Assembly: GCA_950097015.1 (NCBI GenBank)
Contig: CATNEN010000014.1
Location: forward strand, 1,798,001-1,862,000
DNA from: Macrostomum hystrix
Taxonomy: Eukaryota > Platyhelminthes > Macrostomidae
DNA length: 64,000 nt
Direction of reading: 5' to 3'
Shown: positions 45,801 to 56,620 of the stretch, in pieces
Layout of the letters: the number at the start of each line of letters is the position of its first letter
Position numbering within the stretch: position 1 is the stretch's first letter
Notes under the pieces: generated by a model
Database searches by the model: none
What the model saw: the letters and a program-made list of their open reading frames with translations, nothing else
What the model was told of the DNA's origin: nothing
Position numbers and translations under genes: made by a program

Positions 45801-48800
45801 CTCTCCCCAATCTCCCTCTTCTCTCCCTAATCTCCCTCTTCTCTCCCTAATCTCCCTCTTCTCTCCCTAATCTCCCTCTTCTCTCCCTAATCTCCTTCTT
45901 CTCTCCCTAATCTCCCTCTTCTCTCACCCAATCTCCCTCTTCTCTCCCCCAATCTCCCTCTTCTCTCATCTATTATCCCTGTTCTCTCACCCAATCTCCC
46001 TCTTCTCTCCCTAATCTCCCTCTTCTCTCCCCAATCTCCCTCTTCTCTCCCCAATCTCCCTCTTCTCTCCCCCAATCTCCCTCTTCTCTCCCTAATCTCC
46101 CTCTTCTCTCCCCCAATCTCCCTCTTCTCTCCCCCAATCTCCCTCTTCTCTCCCCCAATCTCCCTCTTCTCTCCCCCAATCTCCCTCTTCTCTCACCCAA
46201 TCTCCCTCTTCTCTCCCCCAATCTCCCTCTTCTCTCCCCCAATCTCCCTCTTCTCTCCCCCAATCTCCCTCTTCTCTCACCCAATCTCCCTCTTCTCTCA
46301 CCCAATCTCCTTCTTCTCTGTCGGGCCCTCCTCCCAAGGTGCTTTTTAAAAGGCTCGTTAGCTATAAAGTGGCATGTGTAAGCAAGGTTATTAAAAAACA
46401 GTGAATAACCATTTTAGAAAAAAACAGACCTGGTTTCATATTGTGGATTCTGAGAGCCCTGATTTTAGCATCTGTAATTTGCGAATTTTTTTTAGATTTA
46501 CTATTTTTTAGAGTTGACACACACACAGACACTCAGATACACAGTTTCACATGGAGGAACTTAATTTAGACGAATGCAGAACATGCAGAACATTGCAGTA
46601 ATGCAATTAGTAATGCAATTCTTCTTGGCGCTCCATGCAGGCACTGCAATCTGTGCTGTCAGCCTAAGCACAGGCCTTCAACCCACCCCCTGCCCCAGTA
46701 AAGGCCATAGTAAAGGCCATTATACGCATGCGCAAGCAATTATATGCTGTCTATAGTTTAGCCCCTGTTCGTATGCGTGGCTCGCCTCTTGCTTATGAAT
46801 GACTCATCCGCATGACTGCACAACAACTGCGCGGAGGTAGGGGAGGGAGTCCTGTGCCAGCCCAACTGCTAAATTCATACTGCCTGCCTGCCTGCCTGCC
46901 TGTACTGCTGAAAGCCGGCAATTTACCAGCAGCAGCAGTAGCAGCTTATTCTGCTAATTTTAGCAATGGCAAGAAACACAGAAGGCAACTCTTTATTATT
47001 CTGCATAGCGTGGCATTGATCCCTTGAATCTACATAGATCTGACTGTCAGCCTGTCAGTCCTTTGCTTGTCTTCCAGAATATTTTCTAAATTAGTCACTA
47101 AATGCCCAAAATTTAGGGACAATGTGCTTCAATTACTTGTTTGCTTTTTGGGATTAAAGTTACATTGTTGAGATGTCTGAGACATGAGTTTTATGGTCAC
47201 TTTTTTGGGATCTCTCAGGCACTCTTTGGGATCTCTTAGGCGCTCTTTGGGATCTCTCAGCCACTCTTTGGGATCTCTTAGGCACTCCCAGGATCACGTA
47301 GTCACTCCAGGATAACTCAGTCACTCCCTAGAATCACTCAGTCACTCCTAGAATCACTCAGTCACTCCTAGGACTCAGTCACTCCCTAGAATCACTCAGT
47401 CACTTCCTAGAATCACTCAGTCACTCCCTAGGATCACTCAGTCACTCCCTAGGATCACTCAGTCACTCCCAGGATCCGTTGGATGCCTGACAGCTCTAAC
47501 GGCAGCAGCTATTCTGAACCCCCGCAGTTGCCAGGCTGAAGAACCGGCCAATCAACAAGCACAGCCGGCAGCACTACGAGAAGAGTCTGGAGCCCTTCAT
47601 CCAGGACGCCGGCTGCCTGGAGACTTGCCCAAAGCTGCCCAAGTGCCGAGAGTGCCGGCCGCTGCAGCTGCACAAATCAGCGGCCAGCGCTGGCGGCGGA
47701 AAAAAGGCCGCGAACTCTCACGGCGGCTCGGCGGCCGCTGCTGCTGGCGGCTCCTCTGGGGCGTCGCTGCAGGGACCGAATGGCATCATGTGCCGATACG
47801 TGGGCTTCAGGAAGTGAGTACACAGCCCACCTCCCTTCCTGTCTCATCCCATCTCCCTTCCTGTCTCATCCTATCTCCCTTCCTGTCTCATCCCATCTCC
47901 CTTCCTGTCTCATCCTATCTCCCTTCCTGTCTCATCCCATCTCCCTTCCTGTCTCATCCCATCTCCCTTCCTGTCTCATCCCATCTCCCTTCCTGTCTCA
48001 TCCCATCTCCCTTCCTGTCTCATCCCATCTCCCTTCCTGTCTTATCCCATCTCCCTTCCTGTCTTATCCCATCTCCCTTCCTGTCTCATCCCATCTCCCT
48101 TCCTGTCTTATCCCATCTCCCTTCCTGTCTTATCCCATCTCCCTTCCTGTCTTATCCCATCTCCCTTCCTGTCTTATCCCATCTCCCTTCCTGTCTTATC
48201 CCATCTCCCTTCCTGTCTTATCCCATCTCCCTTCCTGTCTTATCCCATCTCCCTTCCTGTCTCATCCCATCTCCCTTCCTGTCTTATCCCATCTCCCTTC
48301 CTGTCTCATCCCATCTCCCTTCCTGTCTCATCCCATCTCCCTTCCTGTCTTATCCCATCTCCCTTCCTGTCTTATCCCATCTCCCTTCCTGTCTTATCCC
48401 ATCTCCCTTCCTGTCTTATCCCATCTCCCTTCCTGTCTTATCCCATCTCCCTTCCTGTCTCATCCAATCTCCCTTCCTGTCTCATCCCATCTCCCTTCCT
48501 GTCTTATCTCCTCTCCCTTCCTGTCTCATCCCATCTCCCTTCCTGTCTTATCTCCTCTCCCCTCCTGTCTTATCTCCTCTCCCCTCCTGTCTTATCTCCT
48601 CTCCCCTCCTGTCTTATCTCCTCTCCCCTCCTGTCTTATCTCCTCTCCCCTCCTGTCTTATCTCCTCTTCCCTCCTGTCTTATCTCCTCTTCCCTCCTGT
48701 CTTATCTCCTCTTCCCTCCTGTCTTATCTCCTCTCCCCTCCTGTCTTATCTCCTCTCCGATCCTGTTTTATGAGCAATGAGAAGCCGAGTACAGTGGATT

Positions 48801-51800
48801 GATAAAGCAATTTGGGGTGCCCAATCTACGAGCGGACATCTGCAGCGGCTGTTGCTAAGCCACTAATAATAATAAAGCTTTACATTAAAGTGCAGGCTCA
48901 CCTGGGGCCTCGGTGGAGAGAAGGACAAGTTAGGCTCGGTTGAACAGCTTGAATAAACACCAGCTACACCGATAAGGGCTCTGGGTGGCGTGGGTTGGCG
49001 GCCCGGGGACTTGAATGACGCATTCTCTTGGGCCTTCAAGATTGCCGGGGCGGGGTTGGGCTGCCTCTGGGCCTGTACGCTCACATTGCCTTCGTCTCTG
49101 TCATGTCTATCTCAGTCTCACCCATTCTCTCTGTCATGTCTATCTCAGTCTCACCCATTCTCTCTCTCACGTCTATCTCAGTCTCACCCATTCTCTCTCT
49201 CACGTCTATCTCAGTCTCACCCATTCTCTCTCTCATGTCTATCTCAGTCTCACCCATTCTCTCTCATGTCTATCTCAGTCTCACCCATTCTCTCTCTCAC
49301 GTCTATCTCAGTCTCACCCATTCTCTCTCTCACGTGGATCTCAGTCTCACCCATTCTCTCTCTCATGTCTTTCTCAGTCTCACCCATTCTCTCTCATGTC
49401 TATCTCAGTCTCACCCATTCTCTCTCTCACGTCTATCTCAGACTCACTCATTCTCTCTCTCACGTCTATCTCAGTCTCACCCATTCTCTCTCTCACGTGG
49501 ATCTCAGTCTCACCCATTCTCTCTCTCATGTCTATCTCAGTCTCACCCATTCTCTCTCTCACGTGGATCTCAGTCTCACCCATTCTCTCTCTCACGTGGA
49601 TCTCAGTCTCACCCATTCTCTCTCTCATGTCTATCTCAGTCTCACCCATTCTCTCTCTCATGTCTATCTCAGTCTCACCCATTCTCTCTCTCATGTCTAT
49701 CTCAGTCTCACCCATTCTCTCTCTCACGTCTATCTCAGACTCACTCATTCTCTCTCTCACGTCTATCTCAGTCTCACCCATTCTCTCTCACGTCTATCTC
49801 AGTCTCACCCATTTTCTCTCACGTCTATCTCAGTCTCACCCATTCTCTCTATAATTTTCTATCCCAGTCCAGTCTCGCTCTGGGCAGTCGCCCAAGCGGA
49901 CAAACTCAATTAAGGCAGGCAAGCCGTGCTCTCGCAGTTGTTAGCTCGGCTGTCCAGTAGTTTCGCAGCATTCTAAACAGGAAAGCACACTCATGGCGGG
50001 CAGGGCACACGCGAATTGTTTATCAATTCTACATTTCCAGCATGCACTTTTAGTTTTTGGCCCAGCCAGCACGGAGCGTGAGGGAGAGAGACAGAGAGAG
50101 GGCAGCGCCAATTCTCCTGTGGGTGCAGAAAGCGGAGAGTTGGCTAATGCTATGCCAGCTAGTTTAAGGGTTCACTGAGCCAAGCCAGCTAGTGTTAAAT
50201 AATGCAGACAGTGCCGCGGCTGTGTGTACATTCAGCTGCCACTGCCAGCGTGGCCTGGTATTAGGTTCTGTCTGTTATTCTAGTTGGCACTGTACTGAGC
50301 CGCACTACGCAGGATCCAGGGTACTCACACAGCTCAATTCAACCGTGCTCAGCGATGCTGCAGTGTGAGAATGGCTGAATTGAAGTTAATTCTCTCTTTA
50401 CACGACTGAAGTTTTTTCTGGCTGCAGGGCGACAACAGCAAAACATTCCCTAGGACCCTGCGTACTTTTGTAGCAACTGTCTATGGCTTCTTGGATAAAG
50501 AAGCTCCAAAATTGGTTTTGGGATCACGGGATTCTGTTAGGATTGGGATCACGGGATGCTGTTAGGATTGGGATCACGGGATGCTGTTAGGATTGGGATC
50601 ACGGGATGCTGTTAGGATTGGGATCACGGGATTCTGTTAGGATTGGGATCACGGGATGCTGTTAGGATTGGGATCAGGGGATTCTGTTAGGATTGGGATC
50701 AGGGGATTCTGTTAGGATTGGGATCAGGGGATTCTGTTAGGATTGGGATCAGGGGATTCTGTTAGGATTGGGATCAGGGGATTCTGTTAGGATTGGGATC
50801 AGGGGATTCTGTTAGGATTGGGATCAGGGGATTCTGTTAGGATTGGGATCAGGGGATTCTGTTTGGAAAGAGATTAGTGGATTCTGTTGGAATCGGGATT
50901 AGGGATTCTTTTGGGGTTGAAATCAGGGGATTCTTTTGGTGTTGGGATTAGGGATTCTTTTGAAATTGGGATTAGGGATTCTTTTGGAATTGGGATTAGG
51001 GATTCTTTTGGAATTGGGATTAGGGATTCTTTTGGAATTGGGATTAGGGATTCTTTTGGAATTGGGATTAGGGATTCTTTTGGAATTGGGATTAGGGATT
51101 CTTTTGGGATTTTGATCATGGGATTATTTTGGGATTGGCATCATGGGATTATGTGGGGATTAGGATTAGGGGATCCTGTTAGGATTGGGATCAGAGGATC
51201 CTGTTGGGATTGAGAATCGGGGATTATATTGCGATTAGGATCACGGGATTCTTTTGGGATTGGGATCATGGGATTCTGTTCGGATCAGGATGCGAAATCC
51301 ACGATCCATCCAGCATTAACCTCGCCCCTCCCCGCAGGCTCCGCTACAACAAGAAAGGCGCAGTCACGGCCGCCGGCTTCTGCGACATCGCCGACGCCGA
51401 GGCCGAGGACCTGGCGCTGTGGCTGCCGCAGACGCCGTTGCTGACTCCCAGCCTGGACAAGTCCACCGCCCGTTACATCCTCGGCTTCGTGGCCGACAGC
51501 TTCGAGGACCTCGCCGGCAACGAGAAGCAGATCCTGCGCAAGCGCGGGCCCGCCGTCGGCGGCGGCTCCCCGAAGTCCGACTCGTCCTCCTCTTCCTCGC
51601 AGCCGCAGCAGCAGCGCCAGCAGCCGCCTCAGCCGTTGCTATGGAAACGCCCGGTCTCCGGAGTGCGCGAGGTCTGCGACCAGTGCGAGACGGCCCTGTT
51701 CAACGCGCACTACAGCTGCCTGAAGTGCGGCTACGCCGTCTGCACCGACTGCGCCGCAGGCAGGCGCGGCCAGATGGCGCCGAACTCCTCGGCTGCCTCC

Positions 51801-54800
51801 GGCTCCGGCGGCTCCGACTCGACCGGCGACTCCAGCGCAGCCCCGCCGCCGGCCACCCGCCTCAAGCAGCTGATGAATGCGGCCACGGCAGCTGCCGCAG
51901 TTGCCGCCGCCGCAGCCGCGGCCGCCGCCTCGTCCGGCTCCAGCTCGGACAGCTCCGCCAGTGCGGCCTCCTCGGCTGCGGCAGCCGCCGCCGCCGCCGC
52001 AGCCGCCGCCGCCGCCAGCTGCTGCACGGCCAACCGACAGCCGCACGACCCGGAGCGCCTCGTCCTGACCTGCATCGCTGTGCCCACAGACGCTCTGACG
52101 AAGCTGACGAACGAGCTTGTCAGGCTGGACCCCGACCGAATGTCGCCGGAGCAGCCGCCGCAGCTGATGTCGGCTGGCCGGCAGCCGTTCGAGTGGCTGA
52201 ACGAGGCCGGCCGCACCGAGGCTGGCCCGGACATGACGGCGCCCGGAGCCGACGGCGCCGCCCGGCTGCTGCTCCGCCTGCGAGAGCCTCACCACCCCGG
52301 CAACCTGGCCGCCTTCCAGCGCCAGTGGCGGCGCAGCCTGCCGGTGGTCGTCAGTGGCTGCGACCGCTTCGTCTCGTCGTCGCTGTGGCACCCGCGCACC
52401 TTCAGCCGGCAGTTCGGAAGCTGCCGCGCCAACGTGGTGAACTGCCAGGCCGGAGCCGAGCTGCCCCCGAATCCCATGAAGTTCTTCTGGGACGGCTTCG
52501 AGAGCATCAAGAAGCGGCTGAAGGACTCGGCGACTGGCGAGCCGCTGAACCTCAAGCTGAAGGACTGGCCGCCTGGGGACGACTTTCAACAGGTGTGCAG
52601 CCCCCAGGTGTCTACCGATAGAAAATCTTCTTTCGAAGGTTTAGATGTATCCGTAGCGATAATCCTATCGTTACTCATATTCTGTAGAGCTTTTCTAAGC
52701 CTTTTGTCCAGGCTAGTTCCTGACATCCTTTGTCTCATTGGCGCCCTCACGAACTCCCTGCCAACTGAGCCCAACTCGAAACCGGGCATGCGAGTTTCTG
52801 CAACACTGCCGCCACCTCATCTGAGTGTCATCATCCGGGGGGCTTGTAGCAATCGCGACTCATCTCCGTCCGCTCCTGCTTCTGCTCTCCGCCCACATTT
52901 CCAATCCAACCAACCTCCCTTTCTCCCCTCTGCCTCTCTCCTCCCTCGCTGCGGGCTGACTGACGTCACGCAAAGCTCGACAACGGATTCTGCGGCCTTC
53001 ACTCTCTTTTTAGCTCTGTCACTTCCTAAGCAATGTTCTTTGTTCTTTTCGCAAATTTAGGAGCTTTTTTCGAGATATACTACTGACTTGCTGGAATCAG
53101 TAGCAATACGAGAAAGGCTAAAAACGAATCTTTCCAACAACTTATCAATAACCTATTCGATATGTCAATCCCATATCGAATACTCAACTAGTCAACCTAC
53201 ATTCTCCACTACATTCAGACATTGACACATTCTCCGATATGTTTCGAAAGACAAAAGCTATTACGTAAGATTCTCTATATATCGTGCCACTGCAGATTCT
53301 GCCAGATCGCTACGAGGACTTCCAGCGCGCGCTGCCCCTGCCGGAGTACAGCCGACGTGACGGCCGCCTCAACCTGGCCTGCCGCCTGCCCGCCTTCTTC
53401 GTGCAGCCGGACCTGGGGCCAAAGATGTACAATGCCTACGGCATGGCCCGCTGTGAGGCCACCGGCACCACCAACCTGCACCTGGACATCGCCGACGCCG
53501 TCAACCTGCTAGTGTACGTCGGAGTGCCCGAAGACGCCGTCGAGCAGCAGAAGGCGGCCGTTTATGCCGCGCTGGAGCGGGCCAAAGTGGACTCACAGGT
53601 GAGCAGAGCCTCACCACAAAATCCGCCCCTTTCTATTCACAAAATCCGCCCCTTTCAGGACACAACATCCGCCCATTTCTAGTCACAAAATCCGCCCCTT
53701 TCTAGTCACAAAATCCGCCCATTTCTAGTCACAAAATCCGCCCCTTTCTAGTCACAAAATCCGCCCATTTCTAGTCACAAAATCCGCCCCTTTCTAGTCA
53801 CAAAATCCGCCCATTTCTAGTCACAAAATCCGCCCCTTTCTAGTCACAAAATCCGCCCATTTCTAGTCACAAAATCCGCCCCTTTCTAGTCACAAAATCG
53901 CCCATTTCTAGTCACAAAATCCGCCCCTTTCTTGTCACAAAATCCGCCCATTTCTAGTCACAAAATCCGCCCCTTTCTAGTCACAAAATCCGCCCATTTC
54001 TAGTCACAAAATCCGCCACCATGCAGGTCCTTCGCTCCGTGACGATGGAGCGCCGCGTCCCCGGCGCCCTGTGGCAGATTTTCAGCCCGGCCGACGCGCC
54101 GGCAATGCGCCGCTTCCTGCATCGCGTGCTGGCCGAGCGTGGCGAACGGCCCGACCCGGACAGCGACCCGATCCACGACCAGCACGTGTACCTGAGCTCC
54201 GCCCTGCTGGACCGCCTGCGGGAGGAGCACGGAGTCCGACCCTTCACCATTGTGCAGTTCCTGGGCGATGCCATCTTCATCCCGGCTGGAGCGCCGCATC
54301 AGGTGAGGAAAGACTTTAACATGTGTCTGACAGGTGTAGCTTCTGTCTAACAGGTGTAGCTTCTGTCTAACAGGTGTAGCTTCTGTCTAACAGGTGTTGC
54401 TTCTGTCTAACAGGTGTAGCTTCTGTCTAACAGGTGTAGCTTCTGTCTAACAGGTGTAGCTTCTGTCTAACAGGTGAAGCTTCTGTCTAACAGGTGTTGC
54501 TTCTGTCTAACAGGTGTTGCTTCTGTCTAACAGGTGTAGCTTCTGTCTAACAGGTGTAGCTTCTGTCTAACAGGTGTAGCTTCTGTCTAACAGGTGAAGC
54601 TTCTGTCTAACAGGTGTAGCTTCTGTCTAACAGGTGTTGCTTCTGTCTAACAGGTGTAGCTTCTGTCTAACAGGAGTAGCTTCTGTCTAACAGGTGTAGC
54701 TTCTGTCTAACAGGAGTAGCTTCTGTCTAACAGGTGTAGCTTCTGTCTAACAGGTGTAGCTTCTGTCTAACAGGTGTAGCTTCTGTCTAACAGGTGTTGC

Positions 54801-55380
54801 TTCTGTCTAACAGGTGTAGCTTCGGTCTAACAGGTGAAGCTTCTGTCTAACAGTAGCTTCTGTCTAACAGGTGTAGCTTCTGTCTAACAGTAGCTTCTGT
54901 CTAACAGTAGCTTCTGTCTAACAGGTGTAGCTTCGGTCTAACAGGTGAAGCTTCTGTCTAACAGGTGTTGCTTCTGTCTAACAGGTGTTGCTTCTGTCTA
55001 ACAGGTGTAGCTTCTGTCTAACAGGTGTAGCTTCTGTCTAACAGGTGTAGCTTCTGTCTAACAGGTGAAGCTTCTGTCTAACAGGTGTAGCTTCTGTCTA
55101 ACAGGTGAAGCTTCTGTCTAACAGGTGTAGCTTCTGTCTAACAGGTGAAGCTTCTGTCTCACAGGTGTAGCCCCACCCCGCTCCTTAGGTGCGCAATCTT
55201 CACAGCTGCATCAAGGTGGCTACGGACTTTGTCAGCCCCGAGAACATCAAGCAGTGCCTGATGCTCACCCGGGAGTTCCGTCAGCTCTCGGCAGCCCACA
55301 CCAACCACGAGGACAAGCTGCAGGTGAAGAACATGATCTACCACAGCGTCAAGGACTGTGTGGCCGTCCTGTCCCAGTAG
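36487..55380 (+). CDS. KDM3: KDM3-family JmjC histone H3K9 demethylase, eight coding exons
   Basis: Nuclear Fe(II)/2-oxoglutarate oxygenase; the family removes mono- and dimethyl from H3K9. Exons 36487-37313, 39068-40457, 42629-42986, 47528-47813, 51338-52592, 53296-53598, 54027-54302 and 55189-55380 join in phase to 1,628 codons plus TAG. Domains: Gln/Ala-rich N-terminus (1-~730), KKAWLRR motif near the end of exon 2, a conserved pre-finger region ([35 protein letters not shown]), the C2HC4 zinc finger (Cys1067, 1070, His1078, Cys1081, 1084, 1089, 1092), then JmjC with GCD and WDGFE stretches, [23 protein letters not shown] and the iron triad His1434, Asp1436, His1564. Introns are mostly minisatellite. 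The gene probably encodes an active enzyme. The N-terminal start is the least certain part. Confidence 0.93.
37912..38075. repeat. 82-bp perfect-looking direct duplication in KDM3 intron 1
   Basis: Two adjacent copies beginning CAAATCTTTATTGAAATTCA. Confidence 0.9.
38490..38997. repeat. Minisatellite in KDM3 intron 1, 31-bp unit
   Basis: About 16 units around TCCTCTCTTCTGCCTGTCTT plus CTCACCCCGTG; pyrimidine-rich on the sense strand and ending about 70 bp before exon 2. Confidence 0.92.
39068..40457 (+). CDS. KDM3: KDM3 exon 2 (Gln-rich)
   Basis: Acceptor CACTCTTTCCAG restores the frame left by exon 1 (AG+C, Ser); a second AG six bases on would also keep frame. Long polyGln/His/Ala stretches, then Ser/Thr/Pro/Gly, then [12 protein letters not shown] near the end, a KDM3-type motif. 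Donor CAG|GTTTGG, phase 0. Frame open upstream of 39068 is intron minisatellite. Confidence 0.82.
40478..40935. repeat. Minisatellite in KDM3 intron 2, 22-bp unit
   Basis: Units CCAGCTTCCTTCAGCCTCAT plus CT; it begins about 20 bp after the donor and keeps the exon 2 frame open as an artefact. Confidence 0.92.
41695..42442. repeat. Minisatellite in KDM3 intron 2, 22-bp unit
   Basis: About 34 units of GAGATTCTAGCTATATGAGG plus GT; a TATAAGGGT variant carries two 8-9-bp insertions. Confidence 0.93.
42629..42986 (+). CDS. KDM3: KDM3 exon 3
   Basis: Acceptor CACCGCAG, donor ATTC|GTGAGT, phase 1. It encodes a basic, nuclear-signal-like stretch (KKRIKKED) and Ala-rich linker. Confidence 0.83.
43010..43295. 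repeat. Minisatellite in KDM3 intron 3, ~41-42-bp unit
   Basis: Units around TTTTCCGTTAATCCCTCCTC plus TAATCCCCAAATCTCCCC; starts about 25 bp after the donor. Confidence 0.88.
43296..44190. other. KDM3 intron 3, unique part
   Basis: No exon or RNA gene recognised. Confidence 0.45.
44191..44706. repeat. (TCCTC)n homopyrimidine tract in KDM3 intron 3
   Basis: About 100 pentamers with scattered C-to-T changes; pure pyrimidine on the plus strand over about 490 bp. Confidence 0.95.
44707..45600. other. KDM3 intron 3, unique part
   Basis: Contains a short GAGCAGT heptamer run near 44790. No exon recognised. Confidence 0.45.
45601..46320. repeat. Minisatellite in KDM3 intron 3, 19-20-bp unit
   Basis: About 36 units of AATCTCCCTCTTCTCTCCCC; almost pure pyrimidine. 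Confidence 0.94.
46321..47205. other. KDM3 intron 3, unique part
   Basis: A (CTGC)n run lies at about 46880-46902. No exon recognised. Confidence 0.45.
47206..47480. repeat. Two short arrays before KDM3 exon 4
   Basis: Units of TTTGGGATCTCTTAGGCACTC, up to 47290 (first 20 bases TTTGGGATCTCTTAGGCACT), then about nine units of AATCACTCAGTCACTCCCTAG type. Confidence 0.8.
47528..47813 (+). CDS. KDM3: KDM3 exon 4 (pre-finger Cys region)
   Basis: Acceptor CCCCCGCAG, donor GGAA|GTGAGT. It encodes [20 protein letters not shown], then [11 protein letters not shown] and [10 protein letters not shown], the Cys-rich region before the KDM3 zinc finger. Confidence 0.9.
47822..48772. repeat. Minisatellite in KDM3 intron 4, 22-bp unit
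   Basis: About 43 units of CATCTCCCTTCCTGTCTCAT plus CC, starting eight bases after the donor hexamer. The downstream third changes to a TCTCCTCTCCCCTCCTGTCT form. Confidence 0.94.
48773..49085. other. KDM3 intron 4, unique spacer
   Basis: No exon recognised. Confidence 0.4.
49086..49858. repeat. Minisatellite in KDM3 intron 4, 33-bp unit
   Basis: About 23 units around TCTCAGTCTCACCCATTCTC plus TCTCTCACGTCTA; open in several frames because 33 is a multiple of three. Confidence 0.94.
49859..50510. other. KDM3 intron 4, unique part
   Basis: No exon recognised. Confidence 0.45.
50511..51200. repeat. Two adjoining related arrays in KDM3 intron 4 (26-bp then 24-bp units)
   Basis: 50511-50870: GGGATCACGGGATGCTGTTA plus GGATTG. 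50880-51120: GGAATTGGGATTAGGGATTC plus TTTT. Both share GGATT..GGGAT, and the second looks like a derived form of the first. Confidence 0.9.
51338..52592 (+). CDS. KDM3: KDM3 exon 5 (zinc finger and start of JmjC)
   Basis: Acceptor CCCCGCAG; the first G completes Lys. It carries the C2HC4 finger with spacing CX2CX7HX2CX2CX4CX2C, Ser/Ala-rich linkers, and the JmjC N-terminal part ([25 protein letters not shown]). Donor CAG|GTGTGC, phase 0. Confidence 0.93.
52593..53295. other. KDM3 intron 5, unique sequence
   Basis: The only long KDM3 intron without a tandem array. It stays open in the exon 5 frame to 53060 by chance. Confidence 0.6.
53296..53598 (+). CDS. KDM3: KDM3 exon 6 (JmjC, HxD)
   Basis: Acceptor [35 protein letters not shown] and [13 protein letters not shown]; His 53479-53481 and Asp 53485-53487 are iron ligands. 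Donor ACAG|GTGAGC. Confidence 0.95.
53615..54018. repeat. Minisatellite in KDM3 intron 6, 23-bp unit in 46-bp pairs
   Basis: CACAAAATCCGCCCCTTTCT plus AGT. GCCCCTTT and GCCCATTT units alternate, so the true period is 46. It fills almost the whole intron. Confidence 0.94.
54027..54302 (+). CDS. KDM3: KDM3 exon 7 (JmjC, last iron His)
   Basis: The acceptor CCACCATGCAG is the last, altered repeat unit of the intron. [29 protein letters not shown]; third iron ligand His at 54297-54299. Donor CAG|GTGAGG. Confidence 0.95.
54325..55170. repeat. Minisatellite in KDM3 intron 7, 20-bp unit with splice-like core
   Basis: About 42 units of GTAGCTTCTGTCTAACAGGT; short units lack GGTGTA. Each unit contains a pyrimidine stretch, CTAAC and CAG|GT. 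The same unit forms the array at 56625-58862. Confidence 0.95.
55189..55380 (+). CDS. KDM3: KDM3 exon 8 (C-terminus)
   Basis: Acceptor [48 protein letters not shown] at 55378-55380. Confidence 0.95.
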   Translation: MRNLHSCIKVATDFVSPENIKQCLMLTREFRQLSAAHTNHEDKLQVKNMIYHSVKDCVAVLSQ

Positions 55381-55753
55381 CGCCTCTTCGACCCGCTCGA
55401 CTCTGCACTGGTCTTTGTTCTCACTGATTTCTGCCGAGTCTTTGTCAGCCCACTTAGAGAATCGACTATATTTGACTCGGATTTTCTCCACCTGTTTGCC
55501 ATGGTTACTAGGATATTAGCTAGCAGTAGTGGCACGCATCTTAGTCTTTGACAGCTTCTTGTCAGTGTCCGTGGCTCTCCCGCTGTCATTCGCTATTCTC
55601 AGTGTCCGTGGACTGTACCTTTTGTCTTTTTCTCCCAATCCCCCGAGGAGCAAAGCCGAGCCGGCTGACCTGGCTATCTGGAATCCACCGTGTGCTGTCC
55701 AAGCTGTTGTTTTGCATTTTCTCCCACCCGCTAGAAAACTGATAAAAACTTAA

Positions 55754-55759
55754 AATAAA
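55754..55759 (+). terminator. KDM3 poly(A) signal
   Basis: AATAAA 374 bp after the stop codon. Confidence 0.6.
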
Positions 55760-56620
55760 CTTCTTGTTGCTGAATATTTCCTTTCGAAACCCAAGTCCTT
55801 CTCTGTTGGCATCCGTCACTGGATTCTGAAATTTCATTTGCTTTATTTTTCCAACTGCTCCCACCAAATCCACACCAACTTAAAAAAACAATTTCGCGCG
55901 ATTTCAAAAAGTAGTTGTTTTGTTTTAATTCTTTGATTTAAGCAGATAAATGGCAATATCATTTCTATAAATAGACTGATTTGGGCATAGTGGGCCTGAG
56001 TCATGCAAAGTGAATGGCGGTGTCACAATGGCTTGCTATTAATACAGTTACTACTTACTATAATTATTAATTTTATTTTTTTCTTCTCATACAGTCCGGT
56101 TACTTCGCTACTCTCTTCGCGCGCGAATGTTTTGTCTTTGTTTGTTTGTTTACTTGTTTGTTTACTTGTTTGTTTGTCTATGTATTTGTGTTTCGCTAAT
56201 TAACACCTGTTGAGGATCCCGCCACCGCGCTTATATCGCCACAATTTATCAAATCCATTATTTGTCTGCGCTTATCAACTGTAAATGTGTTACGGATCAA
56301 TTGTTATCGCTGTTCTATGCGCATCTGCAAATCCTTATTAGAGTGCCGCCCAGGTAAAGTTCCGAGTTCCTTCAATGACTGACCCCGGCGTTGCCCCCTG
56401 ACTGTTAAATAAAATCTGGATGGTGTTGAAAGGCTACACTAATGAGTCATGATTTGTGGACAAAAATGCACCAAATTCGGTTATGCAGAAATCGCGAACT
56501 CGCTTACCTGCCGTCATGGCTGCTGTTTTTTATTTATACTCGTGCGACCAACATTCAGCCACATGTCAAAGTCGAAATGACAGTCAGAATGGCACCAATA
56601 CCAGAATATACGGAGACACT
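55760..56620. other. Region downstream of KDM3
   Basis: AT-rich unique DNA with a (GTTT)n run near 56150. No gene recognised. Confidence 0.45.

Noticed and set aside
47625-48802. Frames of 340-382 codons beginning in KDM3 exon 4
   Set aside because: They read through the donor at 47814 into the 22-bp array; the conserved KDM3 frame uses the splice.
48990-49960. Three overlapping frames of about 300 codons
   Set aside because: Translations of the 33-bp intronic array.
50880-51120. Telomere-like sequence (ATTAGGGATT)
   Set aside because: The unit is 24 bp and does not contain tandem TTAGGG; it is a derivative of the adjacent 26-bp array.
51639-52589. 316-codon antisense frame in KDM3 exon 5
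   Set aside because: Shadow of a GC-rich exon; the sense frame has the zinc finger and JmjC motifs.
52593-53060. Extension of KDM3 exon 5 to a stop at 53060
   Set aside because: The extension has no family similarity; the donor CAG|GTGTGC and the exon 6 acceptor restore the conserved JmjC sequence.
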